Shown in pieces: positions 40,203-48,104 of a stretch of 64,000 nt of DNA. A program made the position numbers and the translations under genes. This DNA comes from Pseudomonas japonica (GTDB taxonomy: Bacteria > Pseudomonadota > Gammaproteobacteria > Pseudomonadales > Pseudomonadaceae): assembly GCF_013522925.1 (NCBI RefSeq), contig NZ_JAAMQU010000001.1, forward strand, positions 310,001 to 374,000, given 5' to 3'. Each line of letters starts with the position of its first letter. The stretch's first letter is position 1. Below the pieces are notes generated by a model, which saw nothing but the letters and a program-made list of their open reading frames with translations, did not search any database and was not told the DNA's origin.

Positions 40203-40439
40203 CTACTCTCGCCAGAAAGGCTTCAACCCCTCCTCCCTCTGCTGCTGGGCAGTCAGGCCCACATCCGCCAGTTCGCTGGCAGAGAGCGCCAGCAGTTGGC
40301 GGCGCGTGACCCACCGATGGCATATCAGCGCCCAGCGGCTCATTCCGGCAGGCCCGCTTTTACAGGTGCCCACGCTGCTTGCCGGCGGGTCGAGTTCCTG
40401 TTGTTTGAGATAAAGCCGTACATCTGTGAAGCCGTTCAT
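40203..40439 (-). CDS. DUF1127 family small protein
   Basis: A 78-residue basic protein with the C-terminal DUF1127 pattern: RRQLLALSASELADVGLTAQQ then REEGLKPFWRE. Such proteins have been linked to stress, RNA and phosphate or arginine metabolism in other bacteria, but the role here is unknown. It is convergent with the oxidase gene (9 bases between stops) and divergent from the MocR gene, sharing a promoter region with it, so it could be a MocR target. Confidence 0.85.
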   Translation of the reverse strand: MNGFTDVRLYLKQQELDPPASSVGTCKSGPAGMSRWALICHRWVTRRQLLALSASELADVGLTAQQQREEGLKPFWRE

Positions 40440-40524
40440 GTCTGAAGCCTCCCGTGCATCCCGGACGAAAGAATGCCACTGGCGGCCAGCGCATTACAGA
40501 TTCAAAAGTCACCCTTCTTTTCCA

Positions 40525-40575
40525 TACAGATGGCGCCTTTCCTTTGCTGAATGCTATATTTTTGCCAAATCTGTA
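40525..40575. promoter_or_regulatory. Inverted TACAGAT/ATCTGTA pair upstream of the MocR gene
   Basis: TACAGAT at 40525-40531 and ATCTGTA at 40569-40575 flank a promoter-like TGCTATATT. They lie 36-86 bases before the MocR ATG, a likely autoregulatory operator. Confidence 0.4.
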
Positions 40576-40610
40576 CTGCATCAGCGCGCACGACTACCGC
40601 AGAGTATCCC

Positions 40611-42041
40611 ATGACCCTCTACATGAACCTTGCCCGGCTGCTGGAAGACCGAATCGAACAAGGCCTGTATCGGCCCGGTGATCGGTTGCCCTCGGTCCGT
40701 GCGCTCAGTACAGAACACGGTGTGAGCTTAAGCACCGTACAGCAGGCCTATCGGCTGCTCGAAGACAATGGCCTGGCGGCGCCGCGCCCGAAATCGGGGT
40801 ACTTCGTATCGAACAAGACGCTGCCCGCCTTGCCGGAAGTGGGCCGCCCGGCGCAGCGCCCCGTGGACATTTCCCAATGGGACCAGGTGGTGGAACTGGT
40901 ACGCACCCCACCCCGCAAGGACATTGTGCAGCTAGGGCGCGGCATGCCTGACGTGACCAGCCCCACCCTCAAGCCACTGCTGCGCGGCCTGGCTCAGCTC
41001 AGCCGACGCCAGGACATGCCCGGGCTGTATTACGACACGGTGTATGGCACCGAAGCACTGCGCGAGCAAATCGCCCGCCTGCTGGTAGATTCGGGATGCC
41101 GCCTGACCGCAGCGGACCTGGTGGTGACTACCGGTTGCCATGAAGCACTGTCCAGCAGCGTGCGCGCCATCTGCCAGCCGGGGGATATCGTCGCGGTAGA
41201 TTCGCCCAGCTTCTTCGGCGCCATGCAAACCCTCAAGGGGTTGGGCATGAAGGCGCTGGAAATCCCCACCGACCCTGTTACCGGGATCAGCCTGGAGGCG
41301 TTGGAACTGGCACTGGAACAGTGGCCGATCAAGGTCATTCAGCTCACGCCCAACTGTAACAACCCGTTCGGCTACATCATGCCGGAGGCGCGCAAGCGGC
41401 AGCTGTTGACACTGGCGCAGCGCTTCGACGTGGCCATTATCGAGGACGATGTGTATGGCGACCTTGCATATACCTATCCCCGCCCGCGCACCATCAAGTC
41501 GTTTGACGTGGATGGCCGTGTGTTGCTGTGCAGTTCGTTCTCCAAAACGATCGCACCCGGCCTGAGGGTTGGCTGGGTCGCGCCAGGGCGCTACCTTGAG
41601 CGAGTGCTGCACATGAAGTACATCGGCACCGGCAGCACGGCTACCCAGCCACAACTGGCGATTGCCGATTTCATCGAGGGCGGTCATTACGAGCCCCACC
41701 TGCGCCGCATGCGTGCGCAATACCAGCGCGGCCGTGACCAGATGACCGACTGGGTACGCCGTTACTTCCCCGCCGGTACTCGCGCCAGCCGGCCCCAGGG
41801 CGGCTTCATGCTGTGGATCGAATTGCCGGAAGGCTTCGACACGCTGCGGCTGAATCAAGCCCTGCTCGGGCAAGGGGTACAGATTGCGGTAGGCAGCATC
41901 TTCTCGGCCTCCGGCAAGTTTCGTAACTGCCTGCGCATGAACTTCGCTCCCCGCCCTACCCCAGCCCTCGAAGCTGCTGTAAGGCAGGTGGGTGAAACTG
42001 CAAGCGCCCTGTTGGCCAGGATGCAAGCGGTTCAAGCGTAA
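40611..42041 (+). CDS. MocR-type regulator (GntR HTH fused to aminotransferase)
   Basis: A 476-residue PLP-binding regulator. A GntR winged helix (about 1-75: PGDRLPSVRALSTEHGVS, TVQQAYRLLED) is joined to an aminotransferase fold I domain (about 100-470). The PLP lysine lies in the SSFSKTIAPGLRVGW motif, and IIEDDVYGDLAY is another aminotransferase landmark. MocR proteins sense PLP plus an amine or amino acid. I start at MTLYMNLARLL (40611). The divergent DUF1127 gene and the gene itself are the nearest candidate targets. Confidence 0.92.
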   Translation: MTLYMNLARLLEDRIEQGLYRPGDRLPSVRALSTEHGVSLSTVQQAYRLLEDNGLAAPRPKSGYFVSNKTLPALPEVGRPAQRPVDISQWDQVVELVRTPPRKDIVQLGRGMPDVTSPTLKPLLRGLAQLSRRQDMPGLYYDTVYGTEALREQIARLLVDSGCRLTAADLVVTTGCHEALSSSVRAICQPGDIVAVDSPSFFGAMQTLKGLGMKALEIPTDPVTGISLEALELALEQWPIKVIQLTPNCNNPFGYIMPEARKRQLLTLAQRFDVAIIEDDVYGDLAYTYPRPRTIKSFDVDGRVLLCSSFSKTIAPGLRVGWVAPGRYLERVLHMKYIGTGSTATQPQLAIADFIEGGHYEPHLRRMRAQYQRGRDQMTDWVRRYFPAGTRASRPQGGFMLWIELPEGFDTLRLNQALLGQGVQIAVGSIFSASGKFRNCLRMNFAPRPTPALEAAVRQVGETASALLARMQAVQA

Positions 42042-42095
42042 CTTTCCAAACGCAACGGTTGTCACATGGGCTCTATCGATCGCAGCGAGACCGCT

Positions 42096-43649
42096 ATGTC
42101 CCTCACTGCCCGTCTGCTGGCGGTTGTGCTCTTGAACCTGGTACTTGCGGGTTGCGCGGGCCAGGCGCCGCCGCCCGTGCCCAGTGAAAGGATCCCGGCG
42201 GAGCAATCTGCATTCGGCCGCTCTGTGCTTGAACAGGCCCACGGCCACCCTGGGCGATCCGGTTTTCGCCTGTTGCCTGACAGTGGCGAAGCGTTTCGCG
42301 CCCGCGCGGAGTTGATCCGCAACGCGCGAACCAGCCTGGACATTCAGTATTACATCGTGCACGACGGGCTGAGCACCCGTACATTGATGCGTGAGCTGCT
42401 GGACGCCGCCGATCGAGGGGTGCGGGTGCGTATCCTGCTCGATGACACGGCCAGCGATGATCTAGAGGGCCTGCTGGAAACGGTAGCCAGCCATCCTGAC
42501 ATCGAGGTGCGCCTGTTCAACCCCACTCACCTGGGGCGCGGCACCGGCGTTACTCGAGGGTTCGGCCGCCTGCTGGACCTGTCCCAGCAGCACCGGCGCA
42601 TGCACAACAAGGTCTGGATCGCCGACGACAGCGCGGCCATCGTGGGCGGACGCAACCTGGGCGACGAATACTTCGACGCCAAGCCCAACCTGAATTTCAC
42701 TGACATCGACCTGCTGGGGTTCGGCCCGGTAGCCCGAGACCTGGGTTACAGCTTCGACCAGTACTGGAACCATCGGCTCAGCCGGCCGCTTGGAGAGCTT
42801 TCCGACGTGCCTGCCGCGCGTCAGGTGCTACCGGGCTTTCGGGAACGGCTGGATGCGTCATTGCGCAAGGCGAGCGTAAAGCAAAAGGCCCTGTATGACC
42901 GCTTGATGAGCTACCGCGACGCTCCACGGCTCAGCACGTGGCGCCAGGAGCTGATCTGGGCCCCCAGCACCGTGATGTGGGACGCGCCAGCCAAGATCCT
43001 CTCCAGCGGCGAGCCCGACCCTCACCTGTTGCTCACCACCCAGTTGGCCCCTGAGTTATTGAATGTCCACCAGGAGCTATTGCTGATTTCAGCGTACTTC
43101 GTGCCTCGAGAACCCGGCTTGCTGTACCTCACCAACCGCGCGGACGAAGGGGTGGCTGTCTCGCTGCTCACCAATTCATTGGAAGCGACCGACGTGCCAG
43201 CGGTGCACGGCGGTTACGCGCCCTACCGCAAGGCACTGCTCGAGCATGGCGTCAGGCTTTTCGAGCTCCGGCGGCAACCGGGGGACGACGCAGGGTTCTC
43301 TTACCGGCTGCATGGCAGCTCAGCCTCCAGCTTGCACAGCAAGGCGATGGTGCTGGATAAGCGCAAGGTATTCATCGGTTCGTTCAACTTCGATCCGCGT
43401 TCGGTATTGTGGAATACCGAAGTGGGCGTATTGGTCGATAGCGAGGAACTTGCAGGGTACACCCGAGAGCTCGCATTGCAGGGCATGTCACCGGCCTTGA
43501 GCTACCAGGTAGAGCTCAATGACAACGAGCTTGAGTGGGTAACCGAGGACGACCATCGCGTGCATGTACTAAAACGCGAACCCGGCGACTGGTGGCGACG
43601 GCTCAACGCGTGGGTAAGCCAGCGCATCGGGCTGGAAAAGCTTCTTTGA
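42096..43649 (+). CDS. Phospholipase D/cardiolipin synthase-like lipoprotein (ClsC type)
   Basis: A 517-residue protein with an N-terminal lipoprotein signal (lipobox LAGC, mature Cys about residue 20) and two HKD motifs: MHNKVWIADDSAAIVGGRN and LHSKAMVLDKRKVFIGSFN. The pair forms one phospholipase D active site. Resembles E. coli ClsC (YmdC), a cardiolipin synthase, and the PA5310-type protein. I start at 42096 because MSLTARLL gives a clean signal peptide; an upstream ATG at 42066 would add ten polar residues. It is probably anchored in the envelope. Confidence 0.87.
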   Translation: MSLTARLLAVVLLNLVLAGCAGQAPPPVPSERIPAEQSAFGRSVLEQAHGHPGRSGFRLLPDSGEAFRARAELIRNARTSLDIQYYIVHDGLSTRTLMRELLDAADRGVRVRILLDDTASDDLEGLLETVASHPDIEVRLFNPTHLGRGTGVTRGFGRLLDLSQQHRRMHNKVWIADDSAAIVGGRNLGDEYFDAKPNLNFTDIDLLGFGPVARDLGYSFDQYWNHRLSRPLGELSDVPAARQVLPGFRERLDASLRKASVKQKALYDRLMSYRDAPRLSTWRQELIWAPSTVMWDAPAKILSSGEPDPHLLLTTQLAPELLNVHQELLLISAYFVPREPGLLYLTNRADEGVAVSLLTNSLEATDVPAVHGGYAPYRKALLEHGVRLFELRRQPGDDAGFSYRLHGSSASSLHSKAMVLDKRKVFIGSFNFDPRSVLWNTEVGVLVDSEELAGYTRELALQGMSPALSYQVELNDNELEWVTEDDHRVHVLKREPGDWWRRLNAWVSQRIGLEKLL

Positions 43650-43673
43650 CATGACCGCGGCCAGCGCGGATTT

Positions 43674-43700
43674 TGTGGGAGTAGGCGCAAGCCTGCGAAC
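43674..43700. repeat. REP-like half element
   Basis: TGTGGGAGTAGGCGCAAGCC followed by TGCGAAC. Typical Pseudomonas REP composition, between convergent genes. Confidence 0.5.
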
Positions 43701-43721
43701 TTGCCGGGCTACGCCTGGGCC

Positions 43722-44864
43722 CTACACCGCCTTTTCAGCCGCAAGCACGGGCTGACGACAGGCCAGCAATACCAGGCCGGCCGCACCGGTGGCCATCATC
43801 AAGGGCAGCGCATGGCCGGTAAGCCATTGGTTACCCGCACCAGCGATCAGGGGCCCGATCAGGCAGCCGACCCCCCATAACTGCGCCACATGGGCGTTGG
43901 CACGCACCAGTTCGTCGTGACGGAACTGCTCGCCGATGAACACCAGCGACAATGTAAACAAGCCCCCGGCGCTGGCACCGAACAGCACCCACAACCCCCA
44001 CACCAGCGGGTGGTGTATGGCCAAGGGGATCAACGCACTACTGGCTGCGAGCAGGCCCGCGCAACCAAGGAACAGGCCGCGCCGGGGCAGGTAGTCAGCC
44101 AACGCGCCGATCGGCAATTGTAAAACCGCATCGCCCAGTACCACGGCGCTGACCATGTACAAGGCGATGCGGGCGTCATATCCCTGTTGCAGGCAGTACA
44201 CCGGCAACAGGGACAGGATCAAGGCTTCAAAGCCGGCGAACAAGGCAATAGCGTAGGCAATTACCGGCATGCGTCGGCAAAATATCCACAGGTCCGCCAG
44301 GGTGACCGTCGCCGCCTCGGTGACCGGCGCGCCGCCACGGCCGAGCAACAAGAACGGGGACACCAGCAGCAGCGCTGTTGCCAGCCAGAAGCCATGATCC
44401 TGTTCGGTACCAATCGCGCCGAGAAGCAGCGGACCGGCCAATTGACTGAGGGCATAGCAGCAGCCATATAACGCGACCAGTCGGCCACGCCACTGCTCCA
44501 CCACCAGCTGGTTGATCCAGCTTTCGCCCAAAACAAAAACGATGGTGAGCACACTGCCGATCACCAGGCGCAGCAGTATCCACAAGGGGTAGCTGGGCCA
44601 GAGCGCCAACAGCCCGATGGAAACAGCGCCCGCGCCCAGGCATAACTGCATGGCGCGAGCGGTGCCGAAGCGAGCAGCGAGGCGGCTGGATACCCGAGCC
44701 CCCAGCAGCACGCCCAGCGCCGGCATAGCGGACATGATCCCGATCGCAAAGTTGCCATAGCCCCAGCTCTCCAGCCGCAGCGACACCAGAGGCATGCTCA
44801 TGCCCAACGCCAGGCCAACGCTCAGCACCGACGACAACACGGCAAAATACGTTCCCCACGGCAT
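43722..44864 (-). CDS. MFS transporter
   Basis: A 380-residue major facilitator protein with about 12 membrane segments. The loop 2-3 signature is degenerate (LLGARVSSRLAARFGTARA). The closest family I recognise is the YcaD/MFS_1 type. In P. aeruginosa a transporter occupies the same place before pauC. The substrate is unknown; polyamine or amine transport would fit the neighbours but is inference. It lies after pauC on the same strand with 63 bases between them and a weak hairpin in the gap. Confidence 0.85.
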   Translation of the reverse strand: MPWGTYFAVLSSVLSVGLALGMSMPLVSLRLESWGYGNFAIGIMSAMPALGVLLGARVSSRLAARFGTARAMQLCLGAGAVSIGLLALWPSYPLWILLRLVIGSVLTIVFVLGESWINQLVVEQWRGRLVALYGCCYALSQLAGPLLLGAIGTEQDHGFWLATALLLVSPFLLLGRGGAPVTEAATVTLADLWIFCRRMPVIAYAIALFAGFEALILSLLPVYCLQQGYDARIALYMVSAVVLGDAVLQLPIGALADYLPRRGLFLGCAGLLAASSALIPLAIHHPLVWGLWVLFGASAGGLFTLSLVFIGEQFRHDELVRANAHVAQLWGVGCLIGPLIAGAGNQWLTGHALPLMMATGAAGLVLLACRQPVLAAEKAV

Positions 44865-44892
44865 CGAGGCGCTCCTGCGAGAAAGGCGAGGC

Positions 44893-44918
44893 GCCCCCGG
44901 CCATTCCAGGCCAGGGGC
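44893..44918 (-). terminator. Weak hairpin after pauC
   Basis: GCCCCCGGCC and GGCCAGGGGC pair with one mismatch and an ATTCCA loop. No clear T-run follows, so attenuation rather than full termination is possible. Confidence 0.35.
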
Positions 44919-44927
44919 TGGGCGGGA

Positions 44928-46421
44928 TTACAACTTGATCCAGGTAGCTTTCAGTTCGGTGTACTTGTCGAAGGCGTGCAACGACTTGTCACGGCCGTTG
45001 CCCGACTGCTTGAACCCACCGAACGGTGCGGTCATGTCGCCGCCATCGTACTGGTTCACCCATACGCTACCGGCACGCAGGGCGCGAGCGGTGTTATGGG
45101 CCTTGGACAGGTCGGCTGTCCACACGCCTGCGGCCAGGCCGTAGGGGGTGTCGTTGGCGATAGCCACGGCTTCTTCGGCGGTATCGAAAGTGATCACCGA
45201 CAGCACTGGCCCGAAGATTTCTTCCTTGGCGATACGCATGGCATTGCTCACGCCGTCGAAGATCGTGGGCTCCACGTAGGTGCCACCGGTTTCCTCGAGG
45301 ATGCGTTTGCCGCCTGCGACCAGCGTTGCACCATCGCTATGGCCGGCATCAATGTACGACAGCACGGTGTTCATCTGCTGAGTATCGACCAGCGCGCCCA
45401 CGGTGGTTTGTGGGTCCAGGGGGTTGCCTGGCTTCCAGCCCTTGAGCGCCTCTACCACCATCGGCAGGAAGCGATCCTTGATGGAGCGCTCTACCAACAG
45501 GCGCGAGCCGGCGGTGCACACTTCACCTTGGTTGAAGGCGATAGCACTGGCGGCCGATTCAGCGGCGGCTTGCAGATCCGGTGCGTCGGCGAAGACGATG
45601 TTCGGGCTTTTGCCGCCGGCTTCGAGCCAGATGCGCTTCATGTTGGACTCGCCTGCATACACCATCAGTTGCTTGGCGATACGGGTAGAGCCCGTGAACA
45701 CCACGGTATCTACATCCATGTGCAAGGCCAAGGCCTTGCCGACGGTATGGCCATAGCCAGGCAGTACGTTCAGCACGCCAGCGGGGATACCCGCCTCGAT
45801 GGCCAGTTGCGCGATACGGATGGCAGTGAGCGGGGATTTTTCCGAAGGCTTGAGCACCACCGAGTTACCGGTAGACAGCGCAGGGCCCAGCTTCCAGCAC
45901 GCCATCATCAAGGGGAAGTTCCACGGAACGATCGCGCCCACTACGCCCACGGGCTCACGGGTTACCAGGCCCAGTTGGTCATGAGGGGTGGCGGCCACTT
46001 CGTCGTAGATCTTGTCAATGGCTTCGCCGCTCCAGCTCAGCGCATTGGCTGCGCCCGGAACGTCGATGTTCAACGAGTCGCCGATAGGCTTGCCCATATC
46101 GAGGGTTTCAAGCAGTGCCAGCTCTTCAGCGTTGGCCTTGAGCAGGCCGGCAAAACGAATCATCACCGACTTGCGCTTGGCCGGCGCCAGGCGGGACCAG
46201 GCACCGGATTCGAATACCTGGCGAGCATTGGCTACCGCCAGGTTGGCGTCTGCTTCATCGCAGCTGGCTACAAGGCCCAGCAGTCGACCGTCAACCGGGC
46301 TTACGCATTCGAACGTAGCGCCCGACACCGCGTTGGTGTATTGGCCATTGATAAAGGCGCGGCCTTCGACGTTCAGGGCATCGGCCCGCTGTTGCCAGTC
46401 AGCCAGGGTCAGGTTGGACAT
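44928..46421 (-). CDS. pauC: Gamma-glutamyl-gamma-aminobutyraldehyde dehydrogenase PauC (KauB/PuuC)
   Basis: A 497-residue NAD(P)-dependent aldehyde dehydrogenase. The catalytic Cys is in FNQGEVCTAGSRL, the general-base Glu in WLEAGGKSPN, and PWNFPLMMACWKLGPAL binds the cofactor region. PuuC/KauB enzymes oxidise gamma-glutamylaminobutyraldehyde and related aldehydes from putrescine, spermidine and agmatine. PauR in this window is its expected repressor. The start MSNLTLADWQQRA is the family N-terminus. No gabT-like aminotransferase follows, unlike the P. aeruginosa locus as I recall it. Confidence 0.9.
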   Translation of the reverse strand: MSNLTLADWQQRADALNVEGRAFINGQYTNAVSGATFECVSPVDGRLLGLVASCDEADANLAVANARQVFESGAWSRLAPAKRKSVMIRFAGLLKANAEELALLETLDMGKPIGDSLNIDVPGAANALSWSGEAIDKIYDEVAATPHDQLGLVTREPVGVVGAIVPWNFPLMMACWKLGPALSTGNSVVLKPSEKSPLTAIRIAQLAIEAGIPAGVLNVLPGYGHTVGKALALHMDVDTVVFTGSTRIAKQLMVYAGESNMKRIWLEAGGKSPNIVFADAPDLQAAAESAASAIAFNQGEVCTAGSRLLVERSIKDRFLPMVVEALKGWKPGNPLDPQTTVGALVDTQQMNTVLSYIDAGHSDGATLVAGGKRILEETGGTYVEPTIFDGVSNAMRIAKEEIFGPVLSVITFDTAEEAVAIANDTPYGLAAGVWTADLSKAHNTARALRAGSVWVNQYDGGDMTAPFGGFKQSGNGRDKSLHAFDKYTELKATWIKL

Positions 46422-46598
46422 AACGAACTCCTCTTATAGATTTATAGGGCGGGGAGCTCGCGTCGAAACAGCGACCAGACCCAAGCTCGGCCAAAGGCGT
46501 TCACCCTAAACCACTGCCGCAAAGCTTTCAATATATTTGACAGCGCGCAGCAATCGGCAGTCTCATGTGCGTTTTATTGAACAACCAAGGAGATCGTC

Positions 46599-46961
46599 AT
46601 GAGCGTCGAGCAAATCGTGGATTTCGCCATCGGGACGCCAGATCCCGTCCGCTACCGGCCAGCCGCGGAAAAAATCATTGCAGGCGAACCGGACCAGGCG
46701 GTCTTCAACCACTACAGCAGTCCATGTGAGCAATTCTCGGCGGGCGTATGGGAAGGAGCGGTTGGCCAGTGGACCGTCAGCTACAGCGAGCATGAGTACT
46801 GCGAAATCGTTCAAGGGGTGTCGGTGCTTCGCGATGAGGCCGGCAATGCCCGCACCGTGCGTGCCGGCGACCGGTTCGTGATCCCCGCAGGCTTCAAGGG
46901 CACCTGGGAAGTGCTGGAGCCCTGCCGGAAGATCTACGTGGTGTTTGAAGCACATAAGTAA
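46599..46961 (+). CDS. Cupin_3 (DUF861) protein
   Basis: A 120-residue single-domain cupin. The conserved core includes WTVSYSEHEYCEIVQGVSVL and AGDRFVIPAGFKGTWEV, typical of the DUF861 branch related to ureidoglycolate lyase-like cupins. One histidine and glutamates could hold a metal, but the set is incomplete compared with classical dioxygenases. A good AAGGAG ribosome binding site precedes the ATG. It is divergent from pauC and could be under the same amine-related control (inference). Confidence 0.85.
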   Translation: MSVEQIVDFAIGTPDPVRYRPAAEKIIAGEPDQAVFNHYSSPCEQFSAGVWEGAVGQWTVSYSEHEYCEIVQGVSVLRDEAGNARTVRAGDRFVIPAGFKGTWEVLEPCRKIYVVFEAHK

Positions 46962-47033
46962 CGCAGCCCTGGGTCAGCTACTGGCGATGATCCCCGTGCC
47001 TCGACCGAGGCACCCATCAAAAGGAATTGACCC

Positions 47034-47237
47034 ATGACCAATGAAGAAATCGTTCAGATGCTGCAAGGCCTTATCGGCACCACTTATGCCCCAAGCGTGA
47101 AGGCCCACATCAGCGATGTGACTGGCCGCGCCGTGGTGATCGGCCCTAACGAGCTGCATAGCAAAATCTTCGACCCGGAGCGCGTGCACATCCAGGCTGA
47201 TACCAATGGCATCATCACCGGGTTCGCTTTCAACTGA
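47034..47237 (+). CDS. Small protein resembling peptidase inhibitor I78
   Basis: A 67-residue protein. Its second half (GRAVVIGPNELHSKIFDPER followed by VHIQADTNGIITGF) resembles the I78 inhibitor fold, in which a short helix is followed by a strand with the pattern DP-R-hydrophobic. The resemblance is modest. There is no signal peptide, so it would be cytoplasmic, unlike many I78 members. It follows the cupin by 72 bases and ends before a bidirectional terminator. Confidence 0.6.
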   Translation: MTNEEIVQMLQGLIGTTYAPSVKAHISDVTGRAVVIGPNELHSKIFDPERVHIQADTNGIITGFAFN

Positions 47238-47258
47238 TCTGAAACCGCACCCTGGGCG

Positions 47259-47293
47259 AAAAAAAACCCGCTTCGAAGGAAGCGGGTTTTTTT
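47259..47293. terminator. Bidirectional terminator before rpmG
   Basis: AAAACCCGCTT and AAGCGGGTTTT form the stem, with A and T runs on both sides. It ends the rightward small-gene transcript and the leftward rpmB-rpmG transcript. Confidence 0.92.
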
Positions 47294-47309
47294 CGTCAGC
47301 CTGGATCAA

Positions 47310-47465
47310 TTACTTGATCTTGGCTTCCTTGTAGATCACGTGCTTGCGAACCACCGGATCAAATTTCTTGATCTCGATCTTGTCGGGGGTGGTACGTTTG
47401 TTCTTGTCGGTGGTGTAGAAGTGGCCAGTACCGGCGCTCGACACCAAACGGATCAATTCACGCAT
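47310..47465 (-). CDS. rpmG: 50S ribosomal protein L33
   Basis: A 51-residue protein whose translation gives the L33 sequence: [19 protein letters not shown], then [17 protein letters not shown], ending VIYKEAKIK. It is the cysteine-free (zinc-independent) form. It lies 11 bases after rpmB and is co-transcribed with it. Confidence 0.97.
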   Translation of the reverse strand: MRELIRLVSSAGTGHFYTTDKNKRTTPDKIEIKKFDPVVRKHVIYKEAKIK

Positions 47466-47476
47466 GATTTTCTCCC

Positions 47477-47713
47477 TTAGACCTTGATGCCATCGCGGCG
47501 AATATCGGCCAGAACGGCGTCAATGCCACGCTTGTCGATGATACGCATGCCTTTGGCGGATACGCGCAGACGCACGAAACGCTTTTCGGACTCGACCCAG
47601 AAGCGATGGTGCTGCAGGTTCGGCAGGAAACGACGACGGGTTTTGTTGTTTGCGTGGGAAATGTTGTTCCCGGTTACCGGACCCTTACCGGTAACTTGAC
47701 AGACTCTCGACAT
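47477..47713 (-). CDS. rpmB: 50S ribosomal protein L28
   Basis: A 78-residue L28 with [30 protein letters not shown] and [15 protein letters not shown]. Only one cysteine is present, so the zinc-binding CxxC pairs of the other L28 type are absent. It leads rpmG. A CCAACCC/GGGTTGG hairpin at 47738-47756, 24 bases before the start on the transcript, may affect its translation. Confidence 0.98.
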   Translation of the reverse strand: MSRVCQVTGKGPVTGNNISHANNKTRRRFLPNLQHHRFWVESEKRFVRLRVSAKGMRIIDKRGIDAVLADIRRDGIKV

Positions 47714-48104
47714 GCCTCAGCCCTCTAAACCACATGCCCAACCCGGCATGGGTTGGCCGCTTTATCTCTCAGTCAAAATTGGCGCGAAGGCTCGAAACCC
47801 TTCAAACACCGTGTTTCGCAGGGGCAGACGGCACGGCCGCAAAGGCTCGGCTCGATGAGCTAAACGCTCTACCCCTAGAAAAGAGCGCTGCTTTATACCA
47901 GAAAGCGTAGCCCACAACAACAGGGGCAACCCCCGCCCGGCGCTTCTCGGCCGCGCAATGCGTGGGTTGCAATGGTTGCAGCGGTGCTGCCATTCGTCGA
48001 AGAAGAGTGAAAATTTGAATGGCGAAAACGAAACGAGATCTCTAGGGTAGGAAATCCAGACTGCACCGGCAGATGGCCCACTCCAGAAAGCCAAGGAATC
48101 GACC
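47714..48104. promoter_or_regulatory. Intergenic region between rpmB and the peptide-binding protein gene
   Basis: It holds the divergent promoters of rpmB-rpmG and the peptide-binding protein. A 7-bp hairpin lies at 47738-47756 in the rpmB leader. No further gene is convincing. Confidence 0.5.

Noticed and set aside
44893..44918. Strong terminator after pauC
   Set aside because: Hairpin has a mismatch and no T-run; listed only as a weak candidate.
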